From assembly GCF_010093185.1 (NCBI RefSeq), contig NZ_PDWL01000018.1, forward strand, positions 1 to 64,000: 64,000 bases of DNA, given 5' to 3'. The position numbers and the translations under genes were made by a program. Position 1 is the first letter of the stretch, and each line of letters opens with the position of its first letter. Below the pieces are notes generated by a model. The model made no database searches, was not told the DNA's origin, and saw only the letters and a list, made by a program, of their open reading frames with translations. Source of the DNA: Pseudoxanthomonas jiangsuensis (GTDB taxonomy: Bacteria; Pseudomonadota; Gammaproteobacteria; Xanthomonadales; Xanthomonadaceae). Of this stretch, positions 37,816-46,934 are shown one piece after another.

Positions 37816-39344
37816 ACGAAACAACAGCCGGACGTGGGCCGGGGGCGCTCTTCGACCGCCCGCTCTTCGTACTGGAGATGGCCAACAACCACATGGGCGA
37901 CCTGGCGCACGGGATCGAGGTCGTGCGTGCCTTTGCGCAGGTATGCAGGCCGTTTCCATTCCGTTTCGCCTTCAAGCTCCAGTACCGCGACCTCGACACG
38001 TTCATCCACCCCTCGATGCAGGGGCGCGACGATGTCAAGTACATCAAGCGCTTCAACGAGACACGCCTGAGCCGGGCGCAGTTCGACGCCCTGGTGGCGG
38101 AAATCCGGGCCAACGGCTTCCTGTGCATGTCCACGCCGTTCGATGAAGCCTCGGTCGAACTGATCGAGGACCAGCAGCTGGACGCAATCAAGATCGCAAG
38201 CTGCTCGATGGGCGATTGGCCGTTGCTGGAGCGGGTGGCCCGGACCGCGCTGCCACTCGTGGTTTCCACGGCAGGATCCAGCGTGGAGGAGATCGACCGC
38301 CTCGTGAGCTTCCTGTCACACCGCCAGAAGGACTTCGCCATCCTGCATTGCGTGGGCGAGTACCCGACTCCGGAAGCGAACATGCACCTGTCGCAGATCG
38401 ACTTCCTGCGCCGGCGCTACCCGGGCGTGCGGGTGGGCTTCTCCACCCACGAGGATCCGGACAACACCGTCAATGTCGGCCTTGCCCTGGCCAAGGGCGC
38501 TCGCATTTTCGAGAAGCATGTGGGCCTGCCCACGGACCGCTATCCGCTCAACGCCTACTCGGCCGACCCCGATCAGGTCCGCAAATGGCTGGAAGCCGCC
38601 CGGCAGGCACTGCTCCTGTGCGGCGAGGGAGAGCAGCGCCTGCCCGTCAATCCCACCGAACGCGCCAGCCTGCGGTCGCTGCAGCGCGGCGTTTTCGCGC
38701 GCCGGCCGATCGCCGCCGGCCAGACCATCGGCAGTGAAGACGTCTACTTCGCCTTCCCGCCCGAGGACGGCCAGTTCAGTGCCAGCGACTGGTCCAAGTA
38801 TGCGACCTTCACCGCTGGCACCGATATCCCGGCGGATGAGGCGATAGCACCCGCCAATGCCCTGCGCCAGGACGTGCGCGCCAAGGTATGGGAGATCGTC
38901 CAGCGGGTCCGCGCCCAGCTCCAGGGCAGCCACGTCGTCGTCCCGGGGCGGGTCGTACTGGAGGTCTCGCACCATTACGGGCTCGAACGTTTCGAGGAGT
39001 TCGGCCTGACCATGTTGACCGTGGTCAACCGCAGCTACTGCAAGAAGCTGCTGATGCTGTTCCCCGGCCAGCGCCATCCCGAGCAATACCATCTGAAGAA
39101 GGAGGAGACCTTCCACGTCCTGCATGGCCAGCTGACCCTGCAGCTGGACGGGGTGGAGCGCACCTGCATGCCGGGCGACGTCGTCACCATAGAACCTGGC
39201 ACGCGGCATGCATTCCACAGTGCCGGTGGCGCGATCATCGAGGAGCTGTCCTCCACCCACCTGGCCAACGACTCGTTCTATACCGACGAGGCGATCAACG
39301 CCAACCGCAATCGCAAGACCCTGCTCAGCTACTGGATGGATTGA
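37812..39344 (+). CDS. NeuB-like PEP-condensing synthase fused to SAF and cupin domains
   Basis: A 510-residue fusion. Residues 1-280 form a NeuB-type TIM barrel with [10 protein letters not shown] (family G-x-NH-x-G), IKIAS (catalytic Lys region) and FEKHVGL (family EKH). The DH-x2-SL substrate motif of sialic acid synthases is replaced by NAYSADP, so the substrate is probably different. Residues 290-360 form a SAF/antifreeze-like domain ([17 protein letters not shown]). The C-terminus (about 390-500) is a cupin with the metal motif [11 protein letters not shown] and PGTRHAF, resembling lyxose-isomerase-type cupins. It overlaps rfbH by 4 nt. It likely condenses PEP with an unusual aldose that the cupin domain may supply. 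Confidence 0.85.
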   Translation: MNETTAGRGPGALFDRPLFVLEMANNHMGDLAHGIEVVRAFAQVCRPFPFRFAFKLQYRDLDTFIHPSMQGRDDVKYIKRFNETRLSRAQFDALVAEIRANGFLCMSTPFDEASVELIEDQQLDAIKIASCSMGDWPLLERVARTALPLVVSTAGSSVEEIDRLVSFLSHRQKDFAILHCVGEYPTPEANMHLSQIDFLRRRYPGVRVGFSTHEDPDNTVNVGLALAKGARIFEKHVGLPTDRYPLNAYSADPDQVRKWLEAARQALLLCGEGEQRLPVNPTERASLRSLQRGVFARRPIAAGQTIGSEDVYFAFPPEDGQFSASDWSKYATFTAGTDIPADEAIAPANALRQDVRAKVWEIVQRVRAQLQGSHVVVPGRVVLEVSHHYGLERFEEFGLTMLTVVNRSYCKKLLMLFPGQRHPEQYHLKKEETFHVLHGQLTLQLDGVERTCMPGDVVTIEPGTRHAFHSAGGAIIEELSSTHLANDSFYTDEAINANRNRKTLLSYWMD

Positions 39345-39351
39345 CGTGCCT

Positions 39352-41175
39352 ATGGCGTACCGCGTTGCCGACTACATCGCCGACTTCATCGCCGGGCTGG
39401 GCGTAGGCCATGTCTTCCTCCTACCGGGTGGAGGGGCGATGCACCTCAACGATGCCGTGGGCAAGCATCCGCATCTGGAGGTGGTGGCCTGCCACCACGA
39501 GCAGGCCGCCGCGATCGCCGCCGAAGCCTACAGCCGCATCAGCGGAAGCATCGGCGTTGCCATGGTCACCACTGGGCCGGGCGCGACCAACGCGATCACC
39601 GCGGTGGCCGGCGCCTGGATCGAGTCGGTGCCTTTGCTGGTGGTGTCCGGGCAGGTCAAGCGCACCGACCTGCTGCGCGGTGCGCCGCTGCGGCAGAAGG
39701 GCGTGCAGGAGGTGGACATCGTCAGTGTGGTCGAGCCGATCACCAAGTACGCAGTGACCATCCAGCAGCCCGAGGACATACGCCGCGAACTGGAGCGGGC
39801 CGTGTTCGTAGCCCGCGACGGGCGCGCCGGGCCGGTCTGGATCGACGTGCCCCTGGACGTGCAAGGCGCGCCGATCGACCCGGAAACCCTGCAGGGCTGG
39901 CAACGCGACGTCGAGCCACCCGCCCCGCCCGACCCAGGCCTGGTGGCCCAGGTAGTGGGCCTGCTGGAACAGGCCCGGCGTCCGCTGATCCTCGCCGGCC
40001 ATGGCGTACGCCTGTCCGGCGCCGCGCAGGCTTTCGCCAGCCTGGTGGAACACCTCGGCGTGCCGGTGGTCAGCACCTGGAATGCCCTGGACCTGCTTCC
40101 CTACGATCACCCGCTGTTCGTGGGACGGCCCGGGGTGGTCGCGCCGCGCGCGCCCAACTTCGCCATCCAGAACGCCGACCTGCTGATCTCGATCGGCAGC
40201 CGCCTGGACAACATCATCACCGCGTACGCCCCGCGCGATTTCGCCCGCAATGCGCGCAAGGTCGTGGTGGACGTGGATGCCAACGAGATCGCCAAGCTCG
40301 ACATGGAGATCGATGTGGCCATCACCAGCGACGCGGCCGCCTTCATCGCCGCCCTGGCCGCCACCGCCGGCGAGGCGGACTTCCGTCGACCGCTGTGGCT
40401 GGAGCGCTGCAGCGACTGGAAGGCGCGTTACGGCGTCGACGAGGGCAGGAGTTTCCCGGCCACGGGCGCGATCAGCCACTTTCATTTCGTCGAGGCGCTT
40501 TCCGCCGCCGTCCCGGCCGGAAGCCTGGTCTCGACGGGCAGTTCCGGACTCGCCGTGGAAGTGTTCTACACGGTGTTCCGCAACCGCCCCGGCCAGCGCG
40601 TATTCCTCACGTCGGGGTTGGGCGCGATGGGCTACGGCCTGCCGGCCGCCATCGGCGCGTGCTTCGCCAACGGCCGCAAGCCGATGACGGCGGTGGAGAG
40701 CGACGGAAGCCTGCAGCTGAACCTGCAGGAGCTGGCGACCCTGCGCGGCTTCGACCTGCCGATCTGCCTGGTGGTCATGAACAACGGGGGTTATGCCTCC
40801 ATCCGCAACACCCAGCGCAACTACTTCGAGGGCCGCTACGTGGGCACCGGGCCCGAGGCGGGCCTGTGGATGCCAGAGCTCGAGGAACTGGCCCGTGCCT
40901 ACCGCCTTCCGTTCAAGCGGATCGACGATGCCTCCGGCCTTGCTGCCGGCCTGGCCGAGGCACTTTCCACCCCGGGGCCTTCACTGGTCGAAGTGGTGCT
41001 GATGCGCGACGAGGCGCTCGCGCCCAAGGTCGCCGCCGTGCCGCAGGCCGACGGCTCCATGGCCTCCATGCCGTTGGAGGACATGAGCCCGCTGCTTCCG
41101 CTGGAGGTGCTGGAAGCGGAGATGGAGGGGTGCTTGTCCCCGCAGTCCCGCAAGGTGCGGCAGCGGACTTCGTAA
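39352..41175 (+). CDS. ThDP-dependent carboligase (acetolactate synthase/YerE-like)
   Basis: A 607-residue ThDP enzyme with the three-domain plan of acetolactate synthases. The N-terminal PYR domain has the catalytic Glu50 in ACHHEQAAAIAAEAY; a central Rossmann domain follows (about 195-330). The C-terminal PP domain has the ThDP motif (ESDGS at about 449, ending VVMNNGGY). Beside rfbFGH it resembles YerE of Yersinia, which transfers a two-carbon unit from pyruvate to the 4-keto group of a CDP-3,6-dideoxyhexulose to make branched yersiniose. Alternative: an ordinary acetolactate synthase, made unlikely by context and lack of a small subunit. GTG 39346 is an alternative start. Confidence 0.82.
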   Translation: MAYRVADYIADFIAGLGVGHVFLLPGGGAMHLNDAVGKHPHLEVVACHHEQAAAIAAEAYSRISGSIGVAMVTTGPGATNAITAVAGAWIESVPLLVVSGQVKRTDLLRGAPLRQKGVQEVDIVSVVEPITKYAVTIQQPEDIRRELERAVFVARDGRAGPVWIDVPLDVQGAPIDPETLQGWQRDVEPPAPPDPGLVAQVVGLLEQARRPLILAGHGVRLSGAAQAFASLVEHLGVPVVSTWNALDLLPYDHPLFVGRPGVVAPRAPNFAIQNADLLISIGSRLDNIITAYAPRDFARNARKVVVDVDANEIAKLDMEIDVAITSDAAAFIAALAATAGEADFRRPLWLERCSDWKARYGVDEGRSFPATGAISHFHFVEALSAAVPAGSLVSTGSSGLAVEVFYTVFRNRPGQRVFLTSGLGAMGYGLPAAIGACFANGRKPMTAVESDGSLQLNLQELATLRGFDLPICLVVMNNGGYASIRNTQRNYFEGRYVGTGPEAGLWMPELEELARAYRLPFKRIDDASGLAAGLAEALSTPGPSLVEVVLMRDEALAPKVAAVPQADGSMASMPLEDMSPLLPLEVLEAEMEGCLSPQSRKVRQRTS

Positions 41176-41810
41176 TGACGACCCACGTCCTGTTCGATTT
41201 CGACGGCACCCTGGTCGATTCGGCCCCGGGCATCCTCACCTGCTTCGAGCAGGCACTGAGCGCCCATGGCCTGCCGGCCTGCCGCCCGATCGACGCGAGC
41301 CTGATCGGCCCGCCGTTGCGGCAGACGCTGGAAGCGGTGAGCGGGTGCCAGGATCCGCAGTTGATCGATGCGCTGGCCGCCAGCTTCCGTGAGCTCTACG
41401 ATTCACGCGTCTGCCTGCAGACGCCCGCCTATGACGGGTGCCAGCACATGCTGCATGCCCTCAAGGCACGCGGGCTGCGCATGGCCATCGCCACCAACAA
41501 GCGCCTGGCGCCGACCCGCGGCATCATCGCCGCACTGGGCTGGCAGGACCTGTTCGTCGAAGTCATGGCCAGCGACTCCCATCCGGGTCGCTACGCCCAC
41601 AAGGCGGGCATGATAGGAGCCTTGCTGTCCGATCTGGGCATCGAGGCAAGCGCTGCGATCTACGTCGGCGACACGCCCGCCGATGGCTGCGCAGCCGCGG
41701 CCAACGGGGTGGAGTTCTGGCCCGTGGACTGGGGCTACGGACGGTTCGAACTGCCCGAACGGCCGCTGGCGACGCCGCGGCACTTGCTGGAAAGGCTGGC
41801 GAGCGCATGA
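41175..41810 (+). CDS. HAD-superfamily phosphatase
   Basis: A 211-residue haloacid dehalogenase hydrolase of the phosphoglycolate-phosphatase type. Motif I DFDGTLVDS (Asp8/Asp10), motif II ATNKR, and motif IV VGDTPADG are all present with a helical cap domain. It overlaps the ThDP gene by 1 nt and the next gene by 4 nt. In this pathway it may dephosphorylate the sugar acid made by the NeuB-like synthase or a precursor, similar to other nonulosonate pathways. The exact substrate cannot be told. Confidence 0.88.
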   Translation: MTTHVLFDFDGTLVDSAPGILTCFEQALSAHGLPACRPIDASLIGPPLRQTLEAVSGCQDPQLIDALAASFRELYDSRVCLQTPAYDGCQHMLHALKARGLRMAIATNKRLAPTRGIIAALGWQDLFVEVMASDSHPGRYAHKAGMIGALLSDLGIEASAAIYVGDTPADGCAAAANGVEFWPVDWGYGRFELPERPLATPRHLLERLASA

Positions 41811-42856
41811 GCGTCCAGCCCGCCGCGACCGCTGCCTGTCCCTGCTGCGGTACGCAGACGGATCTGGTTCCCGGTCCGTCCTACACGCCCTGCACCTGCT
41901 GCGGACATCGCTGGCGATCGCCTCAGGCCGCCACGCTCCCGGGCTACTACCAGAACCTCGTCGCCCGCAACGATCCGCAGGCTCCCTGGTTCCGGCGGAA
42001 GATCGTCGACCGTCTCCAGGCGCTGTCCTCCCTGCTGGAACACGGCGGCGTGGCGCGCGTGCTGGAAGTCGGCTGCGCCGAGGGCGACCTGGGTGCGGCG
42101 GTGAAGGCGCGTTTCGCGCTTGAGTACGAAGGCGTGGAGCTTTCGCGCGACCGCGAACTGGCCGGGCACAAGCTGGATCGCGTGTTCCCGACTCCGGCTG
42201 GCCAGATCGAGGCAGCGCCCTACCAGCTGATCGCCTCCTTCCACGTGCTGGAACATATCGCGCAGCCGGCGCAGGAGCTCGCTGCCTGGTCGAGGCTGCT
42301 GGCGGCGGACGGACGGATCCTGGTCGAGGTTCCCAACCGGTCCGGCCACCCGCTGCTGGTCGACGACCAGAACCCCGAGCACCTGCACCAGTTCAGCACG
42401 GCATCGCTGACCGCCCTGCTGGCGCGCTGCGGCTTCGATTGCCAGGCCCTTTCCACCGGCCACTACGAATCCCCGGTCTACCCCGATTCGATCCGGGTGC
42501 TCGCGCAGCGGCGGCTCGCGGCCGACGACCAGCGCAGCCAGCTGCTGGCCCGCTTTCGCGACGGGTTCGGCGGGCCGTTCGTCGTCTACGGCATCGGCGG
42601 CGACTTCCTCAATTACATCGCGCCCCTGGCAGAGGCCTTGCAGATCCAGGCACTGCTGGATTCCTCGCCCGGCAAATGGGGGCAGTGCATCGCTAGACAC
42701 GTGGTTCGCGCCTACGACCCGGAGCTGGACGGCCAGCTGCCGGTCCTCGTCTGCTCCATCCGCTTCGGTGCGCAGATCAGGCAGCACCTGCTCGAGCTGG
42801 GCATAGGCAGCGAACGCATCGTCGGCCTGGAGACCCTCTATGAATGCGGCACCTGA
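41807..42856 (+). CDS. SAM-dependent methyltransferase with Zn-finger and C-terminal Rossmann-like domain
   Basis: 349 residues. An N-terminal zinc-ribbon-like segment has paired cysteines (CPCCG about residue 11, CTCCGHRW about residue 29). The methyltransferase core follows (VLEVGCAEGDLG motif I at about 85-96; SFHVLEHIAQPAQE). The C-terminus (about 255-345) begins GGPFVVYGIGGDFLNYIA and looks like a small nucleotide-binding fold also found on two other proteins of this locus. The domain order resembles NDP-sugar C-methyltransferases, suggesting methylation of the CDP-sugar or glycan. It overlaps the SDR gene by 17 nt. Confidence 0.82.
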   Translation: MSVQPAATAACPCCGTQTDLVPGPSYTPCTCCGHRWRSPQAATLPGYYQNLVARNDPQAPWFRRKIVDRLQALSSLLEHGGVARVLEVGCAEGDLGAAVKARFALEYEGVELSRDRELAGHKLDRVFPTPAGQIEAAPYQLIASFHVLEHIAQPAQELAAWSRLLAADGRILVEVPNRSGHPLLVDDQNPEHLHQFSTASLTALLARCGFDCQALSTGHYESPVYPDSIRVLAQRRLAADDQRSQLLARFRDGFGGPFVVYGIGGDFLNYIAPLAEALQIQALLDSSPGKWGQCIARHVVRAYDPELDGQLPVLVCSIRFGAQIRQHLLELGIGSERIVGLETLYECGT

Positions 42857-43937
42857 CCGGGTTCTGGCCGAGGACCTGGATCGGGTTCTCGCAGCGCCCC
42901 TGCCCTGGGAAGCACTGGAGGGTCGCCGTGTCCTGGTCACCGGTGCCTCGGGCTTCATCGGCGGGCACCTGGTCGAGGCGCTGGCCTGGCTCAACCGCCG
43001 CCGGCCCGCAGCGGGCCTGCGGATCCACGCCATGGCCCGGGACCTGGACAGATTGCGCCAGCGCCTGCCCTGGTTGGACATCCCCGGCGAGGTGACGCCG
43101 GAAATCCAGGACGTCACCCACCCCTGCCACCTCGACGCGCCGCCGGACATCATCGTCCACGCAGCCAGTCCCGCCAGCCCCCGGCACTACCTGCAGCGGC
43201 CAGTGGATACCATTGTCGCCAATACGGAGGGCACCCGGCACCTGCTCGACCTGGCCCGCCAGGCCGCGGCACGCCTGCTTTTCCTCAGCAGTGGTGCGGT
43301 CTACGGCGAGAACGTGCTGCAGACCGAGGCCATCGGCGAGGAAGATTTCGGCGGCGACGATCCGCTGGCGCCCCGCGCGTGCTACAGCCAGAGCAAGCGG
43401 CTGGCCGAGAGCCTGTGCGGCGCCTACCACCGCCAGTTCGGCGTGGATGCGCGCATCGCGCGCGTTTCGCACTGCTACGGTCCCGGCATGCGCCTGGACG
43501 ATGGTCGCGCCATCGCCGACCTGCTTGCCGACGTGCTGACCGACCAGGACATCCGGCTCGATTCCGACGGCGGCGCCTCGCGCCCGTTCTGCTACGTGTC
43601 CGACACCGTCCTGGGCCTATTCCATATCCTTCTCCTTGGCCAGGCGGGCCACGCCTACAACGTCGGTGAAACACGGGAAACGACGATCCTGGAGCTGGCG
43701 CGCAGGCTGGTCGCGGTCGCCGGCAAGGAGACGCATCTTTCGATCCGGGCCGGGGCGCGCCAGGGTGTTCCGCCCGCGGCCCGCGATTCCGGGCACTTCG
43801 ACATCGGCAAGATCCGGCGTCTCGGCTGGCTCCCGCGGATGGAGCTGGAGCACGGCCTGGAGCGCACGCTGGCGAGCCTGCGCCTGCAGGCGGCCATCCC
43901 GGGGCGTGGCGTGGACGCAGACAGGCAAGGAGGTTGA
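42840..43937 (+). CDS. NAD-dependent epimerase/reductase (extended SDR)
   Basis: A 365-residue extended short-chain dehydrogenase. The Rossmann signature is VTGASGFIGGHL (about residues 33-44). The catalytic region has LSSGAVYGE and Y-SQS-K. Substrate-domain elements include SHCYGPGMRLDDGRA and RPFCYVSDTV. It resembles NDP-sugar epimerases/decarboxylases. Given the YerE-like enzyme, it may reduce the branched keto sugar as YerF does in Yersinia, but a 4-reductase or epimerase role is equally possible. The start lies inside the upstream gene. Confidence 0.85.
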   Translation: MNAAPDRVLAEDLDRVLAAPLPWEALEGRRVLVTGASGFIGGHLVEALAWLNRRRPAAGLRIHAMARDLDRLRQRLPWLDIPGEVTPEIQDVTHPCHLDAPPDIIVHAASPASPRHYLQRPVDTIVANTEGTRHLLDLARQAAARLLFLSSGAVYGENVLQTEAIGEEDFGGDDPLAPRACYSQSKRLAESLCGAYHRQFGVDARIARVSHCYGPGMRLDDGRAIADLLADVLTDQDIRLDSDGGASRPFCYVSDTVLGLFHILLLGQAGHAYNVGETRETTILELARRLVAVAGKETHLSIRAGARQGVPPAARDSGHFDIGKIRRLGWLPRMELEHGLERTLASLRLQAAIPGRGVDADRQGG

Positions 43938-43939
43938 GC

Positions 43940-44812
43940 GTGTCGCCCCCGATTTTTGTCCACATCGCCAAGACCGCCGGGAGTACGTTGCGGACCCTGA
44001 TCACCGCCAACTACCCGCCGGAACAGATCCTCGCGCTGAATGGAGACCCCAAGGAGGTGCTCAGGGCCGCGGCCGCCCATATGGGCCGGGTGGAATCCTT
44101 CGGCCTGGTCTATGGCCACACACCCTACGGTACTCACCGCTTCCTTGGCATCCGGCAGCCGCGTTACTTTACCGTCCTGCGCGATCCCGTGGACCGCTTC
44201 CTGTCGGACATCGCCCACGCAGTCCGTCATGACGACCACACATTCCATGGTGCCTTGGCCGAACCTGGGCTTTCCCGCGACCAGATCATCGGCCGGGCGC
44301 TCGACATCAACTACTTCCGCAACACGATGGTGCAATTCGTCAGTGGCGCGTTCACCACCGAGACGATCGCCATGAGCCACCTCGGTGCGGCCATAGACAA
44401 CCTGTGGAGCAGCGACTTCGTCGGTATCGCCGAGGACTTCAGCACATCCCTGCTGCTCATGGCCAGGAAGCTCGGCTGGCGGCGCGTGGTGCCGCAGAAG
44501 GCCAATGTGCGCCCGGGCGCCAAGGAGCCGGTTCCGCCCGAACTCAGGGCGCGGCTGGAGCGGGCGCTGGCCTACGACTGCATGCTCTACGCGGTGGCCC
44601 GCGAACACCTGGCCCGAAGCCGGGCGGCGCATGGGATGCTGCTCCAGGAGGCGGCGGCGCAGCTGGACGAGCTGATCGCCATGCAGGAGGTCGAGCATCC
44701 CGATGTCCAGTTCCAGACCTACCAGGTCGGGCAGGAACACGGGGTCCGACTGGACCGATACGACGCGATGATCCTCAAGGGATCGCCACTCTTCCGCTGG
44801 ATGCAACCATGA
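43940..44812 (+). CDS. Sulfotransferase-family protein (PAPS-type)
   Basis: A 290-residue protein with the two PAPS-binding signatures: the 5'-phosphosulfate loop (FVHIAKTAGSTLRTLI, residues 5-20) and the 3'-phosphate motif (LRDPVDRFLSDI). These place it in the Sulfotransfer_2/heparan-type group acting on carbohydrates. GTG 43940 is chosen for its GGAGG ribosome-binding site at 43930-43934; TTG 43934 is in frame. It starts 2 nt after the SDR gene. Inferred role: adding sulfate to the flagellar glycan. No PAPS synthesis genes are seen nearby. Confidence 0.82.
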   Translation: MSPPIFVHIAKTAGSTLRTLITANYPPEQILALNGDPKEVLRAAAAHMGRVESFGLVYGHTPYGTHRFLGIRQPRYFTVLRDPVDRFLSDIAHAVRHDDHTFHGALAEPGLSRDQIIGRALDINYFRNTMVQFVSGAFTTETIAMSHLGAAIDNLWSSDFVGIAEDFSTSLLLMARKLGWRRVVPQKANVRPGAKEPVPPELRARLERALAYDCMLYAVAREHLARSRAAHGMLLQEAAAQLDELIAMQEVEHPDVQFQTYQVGQEHGVRLDRYDAMILKGSPLFRWMQP

Positions 44813-46011
44813 GCACCACGATCCCGCTCTCCGCGATGACAGCCCGGCGCTGCGAAGCGTGCGGCGGAGAAGACCAGGAACCGATCCACCGCCAGCACTT
44901 CCTGTTCCCCGGCCTCGCCCAGCCCGTCCACTACGATGTGGTGGCCTGCCGCGGCTGTGGCTTCGCGTTCGCCAGCGACATCCCGGACCAGTCCGCCCTG
45001 GACCGCTTCTACCGGGATTCCGGCCACCACCTGCATGCCGAGCTTCCTCCGGGCCTGCAGCGCATCCACGCCGAATTCTTCAGGTTCGTGCGGCAGCATG
45101 CCGGGCTGGAGCCGGATGCGCCCATCCTCGACATCGGCTCGGGCATGGGCCATTTCCTGAGTCATTTCCAGGCCGCCGGGTTCCGTTCGCTGCAGGGCGT
45201 GGAACCCAGCCAGGCAGCGGTGGACCTGGCAGATCGCGTCTACGGCCTGCAGGTCCATGCCTCCACCATCGACTCTTTCGCCCCATCCACCCCATTCGCG
45301 CTCGTCACCCTGTGCGGGGTGCTCGAACACATCGCGGACCTGCGCCACAGCATACGCAAGGTGTCGGCCCTGCTCGGGGACGGCGGGCTCGTGTTCCTCG
45401 CGGTACCCGACGCGCCCACCTTCGGCCGGACTGCGCCGACCGAACCGTTTCTCGAGTTCGCCCTCGAGCACATCAACTTCTTCAGCGCCACCAGCCTGGA
45501 CAACCTGATGCGCGCGGCCGGCTTCGAACAGGTCGCCGTGACTTCGCAGCACAACGACTTCTACGACAACAGCTACCTGCTCGCGCTGTATCGCAAGACC
45601 GCAGGAACGCGCGCAGGACGTGTCCGCGACGAGGCGACGGCGCCCAGCCTGCGCGCCTATGTCGAGCTCTCCCGGCAGGAATTGCGTCCCGTCGAAGCGC
45701 TGGCCGCGCAGTTGGTGGCGAGCCGGGAGCCGTTGCTGATCTGGGGCGCGGGCGGATTGACCAGCCGCCTGCTGTGCGACACCTGCCTGGGCCAGGCGAA
45801 CATCATCGCCATAGTCGATCGCAACACCGACCTGCATGGCCGGCAGTTGATGGGCGTGCCCATTGAGGCGCCGGATTCGATCCGCGCTCGCCCGGGCATG
45901 ACCGTCCTCATCGCCAGCACCACCTACGCCACCGAGATCCGCGCCATGCTGAAGGAGCGGTACGCATGGCAAGGGCGCATCATCAGCCTGAATCCGGGAG
46001 CGGATGCATGA
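44809..46011 (+). CDS. NDP-sugar C-methyltransferase-like protein
   Basis: A 400-residue three-part methyltransferase. An N-terminal zinc-binding region (CEACGG and CRGCGF) is followed by a SAM domain (ILDIGSGMGHFLSHFQ; LCGVLEHIADLR) and a C-terminal Rossmann-like domain (LLIWGAGGLTSRLL ... LHGRQLMGVPI). This order matches C-methyltransferases that add methyl branches to NDP-deoxysugars. With a ketosugar made by RfbG/RfbH, C-methylation next to the keto group is plausible. It overlaps both neighbours by 4 nt. Confidence 0.85.
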   Translation: MSTTIPLSAMTARRCEACGGEDQEPIHRQHFLFPGLAQPVHYDVVACRGCGFAFASDIPDQSALDRFYRDSGHHLHAELPPGLQRIHAEFFRFVRQHAGLEPDAPILDIGSGMGHFLSHFQAAGFRSLQGVEPSQAAVDLADRVYGLQVHASTIDSFAPSTPFALVTLCGVLEHIADLRHSIRKVSALLGDGGLVFLAVPDAPTFGRTAPTEPFLEFALEHINFFSATSLDNLMRAAGFEQVAVTSQHNDFYDNSYLLALYRKTAGTRAGRVRDEATAPSLRAYVELSRQELRPVEALAAQLVASREPLLIWGAGGLTSRLLCDTCLGQANIIAIVDRNTDLHGRQLMGVPIEAPDSIRARPGMTVLIASTTYATEIRAMLKERYAWQGRIISLNPGADA

Positions 46012-46934
46012 ATCCGCTCGTCCAACTCAGGCATGCGCACGAGGCCGGGACAACCGGAAAGCAGGACTATATCCAGGCCGCGCATGCCTGGCATTCCCGG
46101 CTCTGCAGCTACCCGGCCTTCCTCGAGGCCACCGACGTGGAAGCGATCAGCATCCGTCCGGACGGCGTGTTTGTCCGCTCCCGCTCCCAGCAGGTCGAAT
46201 TGGCGCTGGATCCCGACGACCAGCACCTGGTGCCGTGCACCCTGATGAATTTCCGCCAGTACGAAACCCTGGAAACGGAATTCCTCAAATCGCTCGTGCG
46301 CGAAGGCTCGGTAGTGCTGGACATCGGCGCCAACTGCGGATGGTATTCCCTGGCCCTCGCCCGGCATCGCGCGAGCGCCAGCATCCACGCCTTCGAACCG
46401 ATTCCGCATACCCATGCACTGCTGATGCGCAATGTCGCCCACAACAGCCTGGGCAACATCCATCCGCACCGCCTCGCGTTCTCGGACCAGGAGGCGGAAC
46501 TGGAATTCCTGCACACCCCGCAATGCTCCGGCGCCACCTCTCTGCTCGCCGCCGGGCAACCCGTGCCTGCCGCGCAGCTTGAACGGATCCGCTGCCCCGG
46601 CACGACCCTGGACGCCTTCTGCGCCTCGCACGGACTGGCGCCGGACATCATCAAATGCGACGTGGAGGGCGCCGAACTGATGGTGATGCGTGGCGCCGGG
46701 CGGATCCTGGAAGCGCACAGGCCCGCCATCCTGATCGAGCTTCTGCGCAAGTGGTCGCAGCGCTTCGGCTACCACCCCAACGATGTGGTGGCCCTGCTCG
46801 CCGGGTACGGCTATCGGGCCTATACCCTGCACGCCGGCGGCCTCGAGCCCTGCACCGGCATCGATGAGGAAACCCGGGAAACGAACTTCGTCTTCCTGCA
46901 CCCGCACCAGTACCAGGAAGGCCTCGCTGCATGA
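46008..46934 (+). CDS. FkbM-family methyltransferase
   Basis: A 308-residue SAM methyltransferase of the FkbM type. Motif I is VLDIGANCGWYSLALA, followed by HAFEPIPHTHALLMRN and the family-typical IIKCDVEGAELMVMRGA stretch with the acidic metal-like residues. FkbM enzymes usually O-methylate sugars or polyketides, including glycans of flagella and surface polysaccharides. The gene overlaps both neighbours by 4 nt (ATGA). The first 90 residues lack a recognised domain. Confidence 0.88.
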   Translation: MNPLVQLRHAHEAGTTGKQDYIQAAHAWHSRLCSYPAFLEATDVEAISIRPDGVFVRSRSQQVELALDPDDQHLVPCTLMNFRQYETLETEFLKSLVREGSVVLDIGANCGWYSLALARHRASASIHAFEPIPHTHALLMRNVAHNSLGNIHPHRLAFSDQEAELEFLHTPQCSGATSLLAAGQPVPAAQLERIRCPGTTLDAFCASHGLAPDIIKCDVEGAELMVMRGAGRILEAHRPAILIELLRKWSQRFGYHPNDVVALLAGYGYRAYTLHAGGLEPCTGIDEETRETNFVFLHPHQYQEGLAA

